Of a DNA stretch of 26,386 bases, positions 1 to 8,600 are shown in pieces. Under the pieces are notes generated by a model. It ran no database searches. It worked only from the letters and a program-made list of their open reading frames with translations, and was not told the origin of the DNA. The stretch is from an uncultured Ruminococcus sp. (GTDB lineage: Bacteria > Bacillota > Clostridia > Oscillospirales > Ruminococcaceae): positions 1 to 26,386 of the forward strand of contig UQEM01000017.1 in assembly GCA_900540005.1 (NCBI GenBank), written 5' to 3'. A program made the translations under genes and the position numbers. Position 1 is the first letter of the stretch; the number at the start of each line of letters is the position of its first letter.

Positions 1-49
1 ACGAGATGACGTCGAGTCTCGTGGGCTCGGAGATGTGTATAAGAGACAG
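1..49. other. Illumina Nextera P7/i7 adapter remnant (artefact)
   Basis: Bases 16-49 match the 34-nt Nextera read-2 transposase adapter ending in AGATGTGTATAAGAGACAG. Bases 1-7 (ACGAGAT) match the end of the P7 oligo, and the eight bases between them (GACGTCGA, 8-15) sit exactly where the i7 index belongs. From memory this index is the one in the N729 primer. The order P7 - index - adapter is the library construct itself, so this is untrimmed sequencing adapter at a contig end. Genomic sequence starts at base 50. Confidence 0.97.
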
Positions 50-113
50 TGATAGAAGTATCAAGACCGCCTGAGTAAGCGAGAACTACCTTTTTGATGT
101 CTTTTTTGTTCAT
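50..113 (-). CDS. argG: Argininosuccinate synthase, N-terminal fragment
   Basis: The 21 readable codons on the minus strand begin MNKKDIKKVVLAYSGGLDTS. The AYSGGLDTS segment is the N-type ATP pyrophosphatase P-loop (SGGxDT) typical of the start of argininosuccinate synthase, which joins citrulline and aspartate using ATP in arginine synthesis. ATG is at 113-111 with a GGAGG ribosome site at 127-123, nine bases upstream. The gene is cut not by mutation but by the adapter junction at base 50. A consensus promoter and two ARG-box-like sites lie upstream, which supports an arginine gene. It is transcribed divergently from the ldh-type gene. tRNA thiouridylases share the SGGxDS loop, but the short lead-in and exact GGLDTS favour ArgG. 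Confidence 0.88.
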
Positions 114-132
114 AATAATATACCTCCATAAA

Positions 133-146
133 CGTCCGAAGGGACG
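133..146 (-). other. Small hairpin in argG leader
   Basis: A perfect 5-bp stem (CGTCC / GGACG) with a GAAG tetraloop lies in the transcribed leader of argG, between the promoter and the ribosome site. There is no T-run after it on the minus strand, so it is not a terminator. It could stabilise the 5' end of the mRNA. Confidence 0.4.
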
Positions 147-167
147 CATAAAATATATGATAATTCT

Positions 168-195
168 ATTATACACGGCGGAGCGATAATGTCAA
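168..195 (-). promoter_or_regulatory. Consensus sigma-A promoter of argG
   Basis: On the minus strand TTGACA (195-190) is followed by a 16-bp spacer and TATAAT (173-168), an exact match to both consensus hexamers. Transcription would begin near 161, leaving a leader of about 48 nt before the argG ATG. Confidence 0.85.
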
Positions 196-202
196 GGGGT
201 TC

Positions 203-216
203 TGAATAAATATTCA
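203..216. promoter_or_regulatory. ARG box (ArgR/AhrC operator), proximal
   Basis: TGAATAAATATTCA matches the ARG-box core TGAAT-WWWW-ATTCA completely. It lies just upstream of the argG -35 hexamer, centred roughly 48 bp before the predicted start of transcription. Arginine-repressor binding here is inferred from the motif and from its neighbour argG. Confidence 0.65.
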
Positions 217-242
217 CAATTTGCAAAAATATCCGCTTAAAA

Positions 243-256
243 TGAAATATTATTCA
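243..256. promoter_or_regulatory. ARG box, distal, one mismatch
   Basis: TGAAATATTATTCA differs at one position from the ARG-box core and starts exactly 40 bp from the proximal box, so the two sites would face the same side of the helix. Paired sites are usual for hexameric ArgR/AhrC. Confidence 0.5.
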
Positions 257-448
257 CAAAACACGGATAATCTTTCAGCGGGTTTACATATAACGACAAA
301 ATTCCGCTTTTATCTCTCTACTGTGACTGCACTGCGCTGTCTGCGTAAATTTCAGGTAAAGGCATCTGCTTACAGTATAAATTGCACGTTAAAATGCCCT
401 CGGTTTTGTGCGTTTCTACGATTTTTCCGCAAATATTCGCATATAGTC
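257..448. other. Intergenic DNA between divergent argG and ldh
   Basis: No gene, RNA or clear repeat was recognised. An 84-codon open frame (221-475) crosses it but has no ribosome site, runs through both the ARG boxes and the ldh promoter, and its translation looks random. Confidence 0.6.
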
Positions 449-476
449 TTGATATTTTTCGTTAATATGATATAAT
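449..476 (+). promoter_or_regulatory. Extended -10 promoter of the ldh-type gene
   Basis: TTGATA (449-454), a 16-bp spacer and TATAAT (471-476) preceded by TG at 468-469 make an extended -10 promoter. Transcription would start near 483, about 75 nt before the ATG. Confidence 0.75.
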
Positions 477-493
477 TATTGGTGTAAAGAGGC

Positions 494-511
494 TTGTTAT
501 TTTAATATCAA
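494..511. promoter_or_regulatory. Rex-like redox operator
   Basis: TTGTTATTTTAATATCAA matches 11 of the 14 specified positions of the Rex consensus TTGTTAA-N4-TTAACAA and lies just downstream of the predicted transcription start, where a repressor would block transcription. Rex controls NADH-linked fermentation genes such as ldh in many Firmicutes. The match is partial, so this is a proposal. Confidence 0.4.
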
Positions 512-558
512 ATGCAGGCCTGATAATACTTCAAGAATTTACGGAGGTATATAATATA

Positions 559-1500
559 ATGGGTACAAAAGGAACTAAGATCACTATTCTCGGCGCAGGC
601 TGTGTAGGCGCAACTGTTGCTTATACGATCGCAACAGCAGGAACCTGCTCGAATATTCTTCTCGTTGACATAAACAAGGACAAGGCTAAGGGCGAGGCTA
701 TGGATATCCGTCAGGGCGTTTCGTTCGGACATAACGTTGAAGTTCACGACGGTTCATATGAGGACGCTGTCGGCTCTGATATCGTTGTTGTAACACTCGG
801 TATCGCAAGAAAGCCCGGTCAGACAAGACTTGACCTTGCTCAGACAAACGTAAACATCATCAAGGAAGTTATGCCGCGCATGGCTAAGTACGCTCCCGAT
901 GCTATCTACGTTGTAGTAAGCAATCCTGTTGACGTTATCACATATACTATTTTAAAGTGTACCGACCTCAAGCCTTCACAGGTCATCGGCACAGGCACAG
1001 CTCTCGATACTTCGCGTCTGCGTTCAAGCATTGCTGACCACGTCGGCCTTAGCCCGAACAGCATTCACGCTTATGTATTCGGCGAGCACGGCGACACATC
1101 AATGATCCCTTGGTCAATAACAAATGTTGCAGGTATCCCGATGTATGACTACTGCAAGCAGGAAGGCGTTGACATCGACAAAGATGCTATTGCAGTTGAA
1201 GTCCGCAAGGCAGGCGGCGAGGTAATCAAGCGCAAGGGTGCAACATTCTATGCGATCGCAATGACAGCAAACAAGGTTTGCGACAATATTCTCAGAGATG
1301 CAAATACAATTATGACGGTTTCCACACTTCAGGACGGAAGCAGATACGGTATCAACGATGTCTGTCTCAGCCTTCCCGCAGTTGTCGGCAGACACGGTAT
1401 TGAACAGGAAGTCAATCCCGCACTTACCGACGAAGAGGTTCAGAAGCTTCAGGACAGCGCAAAGGCTCTTAGAAATGTAATAGACCAGATCGACATCTGA
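559..1500 (+). CDS. ldh: L-lactate/malate dehydrogenase family enzyme
   Basis: A 313-residue NAD-dependent 2-hydroxyacid dehydrogenase of the LDH/MDH family, of full family length. The dinucleotide loop GAGCVGA is at residues 12-18 and Asp37 favours NAD. The catalytic set is complete: Arg90 (Arg109 in LDH numbering), Asp150 (168), Arg153 (171, binds the carboxylate) and His177 (195) in GEHGD. LDH-like features are GTALDTSRLR and GEHGDT. However, residue 84, equivalent to LDH Gln102, is Arg inside ARKPGQTR; Arg here is the malate dehydrogenase hallmark. The lactate call is therefore a family call, and the substrate may be oxaloacetate/malate. GGAGG at 543-547 supports this ATG. It is monocistronic, with its own promoter and terminator, divergent from argG. 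Confidence 0.88.
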   Translation: MGTKGTKITILGAGCVGATVAYTIATAGTCSNILLVDINKDKAKGEAMDIRQGVSFGHNVEVHDGSYEDAVGSDIVVVTLGIARKPGQTRLDLAQTNVNIIKEVMPRMAKYAPDAIYVVVSNPVDVITYTILKCTDLKPSQVIGTGTALDTSRLRSSIADHVGLSPNSIHAYVFGEHGDTSMIPWSITNVAGIPMYDYCKQEGVDIDKDAIAVEVRKAGGEVIKRKGATFYAIAMTANKVCDNILRDANTIMTVSTLQDGSRYGINDVCLSLPAVVGRHGIEQEVNPALTDEEVQKLQDSAKALRNVIDQIDI

Positions 1501-1503
1501 TTG

Positions 1504-1537
1504 AAAACGGCTCTGCATGAAAGTGCAGAGCCGTTTT
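1504..1537 (+). terminator. Intrinsic terminator of the ldh-type gene
   Basis: A perfect 14-bp stem (arms 1504-1517 and 1524-1537) with a six-base loop, core CGGCTCTGCA, begins four bases after the stop codon. It is flanked by AAAA and TTTT, so it could act in both directions. Confidence 0.92.
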
Positions 1538-1696
1538 GCGTATGCGCATAGATTTGGTAATGTTTGGAAATAACGCATTTACGTAGTTTTTCGGTGAAAT
1601 CATACGCAGAGTATATCATATTAGTTGAACAGTTTGTCAATCTTACGAATTATTTGTAATTTATTTGTTTGAAATGCCGATTTGGTCTTCGTTATC

Positions 1697-1725
1697 TTGA
1701 CAATATGCCTACTTTGTGATATACT
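1697..1725 (+). promoter_or_regulatory. Probable promoter of the pilus operon
   Basis: TTGACA (1697-1702), a 17-bp spacer and TATACT (1720-1725) with TG at 1717-1718 form a strong extended -10 promoter about 100 bp before the first gene of the surface-protein locus. No comparably strong promoter or full terminator was seen between here and the end of the lipoprotein gene, so it may drive the whole locus. Confidence 0.7.
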
Positions 1726-1828
1726 CATGTCGTAGAAAATGTTGATAGTGACGAATTGCCGAAGCCTTTTCCATCAACTTTCAGCAGCAGAGTCGGTCAC
1801 TTCGTCATTCTACCTAAGGAGGAAAGAT

Positions 1829-2041
1829 ATGACCGATAAGGAACTGCGGAAACTCAGACGCAGCGAACTGATCGAGATACTGTACTATATGCGCCGCGAG
1901 ATAGATGAGCTTAGCGAACAGAACCGAAAGCTCGAATCCCGGATAGACAGACTCATCGGAAAGGCGGCTCCCGTTAAGGACGAGCCTGATGATGAGACTG
2001 CGGCGGCAGAGAACGGTGAGGGCGAGGCTGATGGAGAGTAA
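1829..2041 (+). CDS. Small charged coiled-coil protein
   Basis: A 70-residue protein with no signal peptide or membrane segment. The start at 1829 is chosen because AAGGAGG (1816-1822) lies six bases upstream; an in-frame ATG at 1739 has no ribosome site and would fall within about 10 bases of the transcription start. Residues 1-45 are helical and rich in Lys/Arg/Glu/Leu with heptad spacing (LRKLRRSELIEILYYMRREI, then ELSEQNRKLESRIDRLIG), and the tail is very acidic (DEPDDET...GEGEADGE). I do not recognise a named family. It is the first gene of the operon and its end overlaps the signal peptidase start by 11 bases, which points to coupled translation. A role as a cytoplasmic partner of the secretion or sorting machinery is inference only. 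Confidence 0.72.
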   Translation: MTDKELRKLRRSELIEILYYMRREIDELSEQNRKLESRIDRLIGKAAPVKDEPDDETAAAENGEGEADGE

Positions 2042-2612
2042 AAAGAAAATGGATCTCCCGACCGCCGAACAGCTTGAACAGGAGCTTAAAAGGTTGAAAT
2101 ACCGCCACAGCTTCGCGTTTACGCTGAGAAGTACAGTTGCCTCCCTTATAGTCGTGGCGGCGATCGCCGTGATGATCTCGACCATGATAATGCCCGTGCT
2201 CAGAGTGACCGGTACAAGCATGACCCCAACGCTCCAGAATGACCAAGTCATTATCTGCAATAAGCTTGCAGAGTGTCAAAAGGGCGACGTTGTGGCGTTC
2301 TATTATAATAATAAGGTACTCATAAAGCGCGTGATAGGGGTCGCGGGAGATGTTATCGATATCAGCGGCGATGGAGTGGTCTCCGTAAACGGCGAACCGC
2401 TTGACGAGCCTTATGTCAGCGAGCTTGCACTCGGCGAGTGTGATATAGAGCTGCCGTATCAGGTGCCCGACAACAGGATCTTTGTCATGGGCGACCACCG
2501 CTCTGTCTCGATAGACAGCCGCTCGACTTCCGTGGGCTGTGTCGCAATTGAAAATGTTATAGGAAAAGTTTTACTTCGCGTCTATCCAATTGATTCATTC
2601 GGAAAAATTTAA
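2031..2612 (+). CDS. lepB: Signal peptidase I dedicated to the pilus locus
   Basis: A 193-residue type I signal peptidase, a membrane serine protease that removes signal peptides from exported proteins. One membrane segment spans about residues 35-57. Catalytic Ser63 is in GTSMTPTL and Lys99 in VLIKRVIG; the last conserved box is MGDHRSVSIDSRS (153-165), with His where Asn is more usual. A single N-terminal membrane segment is typical of Gram-positive enzymes. The start is uncertain: ATG 2031 has only a GAGG close by, ATG 2049 has GGAG at 2033-2036; both overlap or abut the upstream stop. Pilus islands of Gram-positive bacteria often carry their own signal peptidase, and the adhesin gene begins 37 bases downstream, so the pilins are likely substrates. 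Confidence 0.93.
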   Translation: MESKKKMDLPTAEQLEQELKRLKYRHSFAFTLRSTVASLIVVAAIAVMISTMIMPVLRVTGTSMTPTLQNDQVIICNKLAECQKGDVVAFYYNNKVLIKRVIGVAGDVIDISGDGVVSVNGEPLDEPYVSELALGECDIELPYQVPDNRIFVMGDHRSVSIDSRSTSVGCVAIENVIGKVLLRVYPIDSFGKI

Positions 2613-2649
2613 TTTTACAAATTTAACTGAAAGGGGAGAATTGATATAA

Positions 2650-5600
2650 ATGAATAGTCAGAAGAAAACACAGCAGATAATACAAGACAATCATCTGCAC
2701 AGACGAATCATTGCTTTTTTGGTTTTCCTTTCCGTTTGTGCAGGATTTATAATGCCTTACATGGGAATATCTCCCGGATTTGCAGAAACCAATGGGGTGT
2801 ACTTTGAATCACAGCAGAAAACCATTCCCGACGGAGCGGCTCAGCTACAGGAAAATATGATAACCAAGTTTGAGCCTGAGAATCCCGATAAAATCAAAAA
2901 TGATGGCACGAAAGCTGAATTTAGAATTGAGTTGAGCTATGCCAACATGAGCGGAGTTGACCTTTCTCAGCCGTACATTTACTACCAGCTTCCCTCAAAT
3001 ATCGATATTGTCAAGGGCGGATTCTATGGCTCAGATAAAAGAATCTGGGACGAAAAATATCAAAAAGGACCAGCAGGCTACTATTCTATTTCCGAGGACG
3101 GACTTATCGTTATTAAGTTTACCGATAGCTATATAGAAGAAATGCTTGGAAACAGCAAGAATCGTCAGTTTCAGGGTGGACTCAAATTTGACGCGACCTT
3201 GGGAAGAGCAGCTACCGCAGACGGTGATCAGAGTATCAGTGTCGGAGGCAATGAATTCGTTATCAAATTTGACGATATCATAAAGCCCGGCTCAAAGAAC
3301 AGCTCGGTGCAGTACGATAATGACGGAACAGAAAAGATCCACTATGTAATAAACATCAAGAACCCCGGCAAGCTCGTTGACCTCAGCAACTACGAGTTGT
3401 ATGACTCAATGTTCAAGGGCGATGTGAGAAACTGGAAGGTCAACCCGCCATGTGACGGCACAATGGATAAGGCGAACGGCAAGTATGTGTTCAATTCGTC
3501 ACCCGATGCCGAGGACATTCAATTTGAATATGATTACTACCCGACATCTGATGAGCTGCTGAATAATCAGGGCAAATTCACAAACAATGCGCAGATAATA
3601 AACAAAAATCCCGATAAATCAAGTGACCGCGCGGAAACTTCGTCCGAGACGCAGATACAGCCGAGCGATTACAAAGCCGAGGTGGTAAAGAGCGGTGCTC
3701 CCGATTATGAAAAGGATGGCGGAGAACTCGGTCTGATTAACTGGAAGATCGAAGTGAGCCGACTGCATAATTTCCCGCTGAAAGGCTATACAGTAGAAGA
3801 TACCGCGTTCAGTTCTGACGACATACAGTCGCTCACGCTGGTTGACGGAGACGGAAGAACTCTTGTCAGCGGTACGGACTACACAATTAACGGCAGTAAG
3901 ATAGAATTTTTTACAAATGCCGATAAAGTGGTCATCACCTATAAGACGAGCAAGGCGGCAGACGGCACTGACCTCAAGGGAAGTGCCGGCGCGGATGTGA
4001 CCAACAACGCGAAGGTCTACCCTCCGAATGACAGCAATACTCCGGACGATGACAAAACAACGAGCGTCCACTACAGTGAGAAGAGCAGTCTTACAAAGAC
4101 CGCTGAAACTCCGAATGCAGATCTTACTCTGAAACCCACGCTCAGTCCGTCTGAGTCGGAGACTATAACGCTTGACTGGCAGGTAAAAATTACCGATTTC
4201 AGCAATTTCAGCGATTCGTCAAAGACTTTCACCGATACATTGCAGGACGGACAGTACCTCACAGAGGAGCAGTTCAATGCGATAAAGGTCGGCTCTCTTG
4301 TGAAAGATACAGATTACAGTATCAAGGAAACAAAAGATGCAGACGGAAAAATAACAGGCTTTACGATTACATTCTTAAAGCCGACTGCTTCACGCACACA
4401 GACAATAACCTACAGTTCGACAGCCGATGTATCAGATGTTTCAAACGGCGGCCACAAGAACTTCAAGAACAGCGGTAAGTACGGTGACGATACGTCCACT
4501 GACGCATCACAGATTGTTAACCGCGGAAATCTTCAGGGCAGTCAGAACATCAAGGCTTACAAAAACTGGGAGGACGCTCCGAGCACTCACCCTGATGCGT
4601 TCCTGCTTCTCCAGTACAGCACCGACAATGTAAACTGGTCTGCCGTAAAGGCAAACAATATTACGAATCCCCAGAGAGCAAACGGAGAGATCAGCTGGTG
4701 GAATCTTCCCACCACAGATCCCGCTACGGGAAAGACACTCTACTACAGAGTTGTTGAAATTACCGAAAAGTCTGCGAATGACGGTTCATACAGCAGCGAT
4801 ACGGCCGGTGAAGTTCCCGAGGGTTACAAGGTTTCCTACAGTGATCCGAGCTATCAGGCAGACGGCACGGAAAAGAAATTCAATGTAACAAATACTTATA
4901 ATAAGATGAGTATTTCCGTTAACAAGACATGGTCGGGCGTTCCCGAGGGAACGAAAGTACCGGACATAACGTTCAGGCTCTTGCGTTCGACCGATAACGT
5001 CAACTGGACTGAGGTCGCGACCAAGACTCTCAAATCGGGCGAAACAGCATTCGATTTCTCGGAGCTTGAAAAAGAGGACGGCAACGGAAACTTATACTAT
5101 TATAAAGTAGAAGAGGCTGAACTCACAGGCTATATCCGCAAACCCGATACTTCTGACGTTTTCAGCGAGCATAACGCTCAGGCAGGTTTCACGAACGTCT
5201 ACGATCAGGTCGAGATCAGGGCGCACAAGAAATGGCTGAATGATGAAAGCGACACAAGCGGCAGAAAAGAGATAACCGTCAGGTTGCAGGAGAGCACGGA
5301 CAATTCAACGTGGACTGATGTGACAACAGTTCAGACTCTGACGCTCAATCAGGGAAATGACTGGTACGCATCGTGGAAGGATCTCCCGAAGTACAAAGAC
5401 GGCAAAGTCATCTACTACCGCATTAAAGAAGAAACTACCGTTGAAGGCTACATAGAGCTGAATGGCGGCTACTCAAACTCCGTAAACAGCGAAAGCGGAA
5501 GCTACACACTCGAATGTGATGTATCAAACGAGTGGGACAAGATAAATATCACACCTGTCAAGACATGGGACGGCGATTCGGGCGATGTCTCTACCCGAGG

Positions 5601-8600
5601 CAATTCGGTAACCATGAAACTCCAGATACGCCACAAAAATGAAAGCGGCGGCTGGATAGATGAATGGACGGATTACTATCCCAAGGGCGAAAATGAGATA
5701 ACGGTAAGCAAGCCGACGAACACCAACGGCAGCACATGGGAGGCAGACAAGAGCTGGAACGGTCTTTCTAAGGAGGACTCGACCGGTAAATGCTACTACC
5801 GCGCAAGCGAAGTTGCCTCAAGTATTCCCGAGGGATACGATACCAAGCCCGATGAGGACGGTACAAACAGCACAGGAAAATCTCTTGTTAAGAACTACTA
5901 CAAATACATCAGGATAACAGCCTCAAAAACATGGGCAGAGGACAGTCCGCAGGACAGAGACGGTCTGGAAGTTATATTCACGCTGCAAAAGAGAGTTGAC
6001 GGCGGCGAATGGAAGCTTTATGAAGCAGACGGAGTGAAAAATCCCGTTAGCGTTGCGGCTGACGCAAATGCAGGCGTAACTTCACAGACTTCACCCGAGT
6101 GGGAGTGGAAAAATCTCCCCAAGCAGACTTCTGACGGAAAGACTATCTACTATCGTGTGATAGAGGACACAATATCAGGCTACACCACTTCGTATTCTTA
6201 TGACGAAAATAACGGTGTCTGCAACAGCGATTCAAGCATTACCGTAACCAATACCAAGCTTGCAAAAATCGAAAAAACAGCGCTTGTTCCGATAAAGCCT
6301 GAATATAACGACTGGTTGATAAAGGAAAACTTTACGGAAACGGATTCGATCACAGCGGACAGCCTGACCGATGTTCCGACCGTGGTAACAGAGGTCAACG
6401 GAGTTTCACAGGAATGTTACCTGTTCCCGTGGAAAGTAACTCTTAACGGCAAGAAAGCGGATTATATCGATACCCTTCCGCCCGATACAGTCCTTTACAG
6501 AAGCACTGATTATCCCCTGATCATAAAGGCATGGAATAGAGTTTTTGCAGAGAATAGCAATTGGGCAAATTATCTGACCTATCCGTATAACAATGACCCA
6601 CAGAAAGTAAGATTTAAGTTTGATTCGGAACGTATCTACTTTATTTACTTTACTGCAACGCCGAAATCTGTTGTAGATGAGGCGATAAAGAACAGCGGAA
6701 GCTTTGCTCTTAAAAATACGATCGCCCACAACGGCTCGGATTCGGGCAGCGAGGCAACGCTTACTATCGGCAAGAACAGTTCGCCGGAAGATAAGGATTA
6801 TGTGATCGACAAGAAGTACGATGCAGACAAAGGTAACAATAAGGCTTTTGGTCGTGCAGGATACAGTATTTATGTAAACAGCAGAGGCGATAATCTTTCA
6901 AATGAAAACTTCCTTGATATTACCGATGAATTCGAGATAACAGGTTACAACGACACAAACGGTTCGGGCTTGCTTGACGCGGTTCTGAACTCAATCTGCG
7001 TTTTTGAACTTGAACCCCTTAACCCAAACAACGTTGTCAGGGAAATAACAGACTTCTCGTATAATATTGAGAATAAAACTGTTGAAGAAGCTACACCAAT
7101 ATCGTTTACTGATAATGGTGGAGAGAATCCGCATTATTATCATTTCAATGTGGAGGGTGTTTCAACAGGGGATTATATTAGAGTTAATCTTCAGGCGGAA
7201 AGAGAAGTTACCTTAGATGCCAAGACATGGAACGTTTCTATTGGTGGGACCAAATTTTTTAAATTGTCAGAATTCATTGGCACTGACGAACTTAAATTTG
7301 AAAAGGCTAATGATTATAAGGCGACATTTACCATTAAAATACCTGATGGAGTGAATAATTCCAGTTTAACTGTTTCGTGTGGCCCACCTAATGTTAAAAT
7401 CAACTGCATATCCGCTGAAAAGATTAAGAAAATAGTCAAAAACATACTTCACATTCAGGTTCCCGATGAAAAGCATCTGAGGATCGACTACACATACGAA
7501 TTCAAGACAAACAGCTCAACTCCGGGAAATCCGAAGATCGGTGAAAAACCCGAGGACGGAACAAAGGTAACGTTCACGAACAATGCCTCCGTAAAGACTT
7601 CGGACTCCACAGAGGAAAGCAGCGCAGGTGAAAACAGCTACGAACTGCTGGATTCTTCGGGTATAGTTTCCGCAACGGAAGCTCCGAGTATTGTCAAGGT
7701 AAATATCGGCGACCAGACCATTAACTCTCTGGATTCGACCTTTAAGCTTGCACAGTACGTCAACGGCAAGTGGCAGTACGCAAACGCTTTCACCCCGTTG
7801 GAGAAACAGCCTACTGTTGACAGGATAACTCTTGGCGACTTTGAGGGCGATGACGGAACAGTTCCGGCAAGCGCCGCAGACCTTAAAGTCAAGGGCGGCA
7901 AGCATTCGCTCAATCTCACACCCGGAGTGCTCTACAAGATAGTAGAGACAGTTGCTCCTGACGGCTATCAGAAAACTCCCTACCAGTTGGCTCTGGAAAA
8001 GGCTGCGGCAGAGGGCACGGACGTCAGCAGCATAACGATAGACGCTGATTCACCCGAAATGAAAGACTTCGTCTTTTACTTCACATTCACCGGAGACGCT
8101 GAGTCGTTCAGGCAGATGCTTGGCGGCGATGTAACGGTAATGTCCATAAGTCAGGGCGGTACGGCGAGCATTCCGAACAATGCGGAAATAAACGTCGGCG
8201 TTCAGAAAACATGGAATCTTTCAGAATCCGACAAGTCGAAGGACTGGTCGTCGATCTTCCAGCTTTACTACTATGTGGGTTCAAGACCTTCGGGCATACC
8301 GGCAATACCAACGTCCGATGACGACCCGAACAGTAAAATGCACAAGGCAAGCGTAAGCTACAATGTCGATAGTGATACCACCGTTGACATCAGCCGCGTG
8401 GAGATAAAAAGCGACGGAACGATAGTTGTCAAGGATAAGAACAACAATGACGTTCTTGACAAAAACGGCGATCCGATAACTCTTAGATCTGCCGGCGGAA
8501 GCAATTCGTTCAGCTATGCATGGAACGATCTTCCGAACGGTAAGGACGGCTCACTTATCTACTACTATGTTGTCGAAGAAGCTTATACGATCGGCGGCAA

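Noticed and set aside
221..475. 84-codon open frame between argG and ldh
   Set aside because: No ribosome site, runs across the ARG box and the ldh promoter, and its translation has random composition.
1739..1828. Upstream in-frame extension of the coiled-coil gene
   Set aside because: ATG 1739 is within about 10 bases of the predicted transcription start and has no ribosome site; ATG 1829 has AAGGAGG.
1989..2030. Longer signal peptidase starting at ATG 1989
   Set aside because: It would overlap the upstream gene by over 50 bases and add an arginine-rich segment that is the out-of-frame copy of the acidic tail; ATG 2031 or 2049 fits better.
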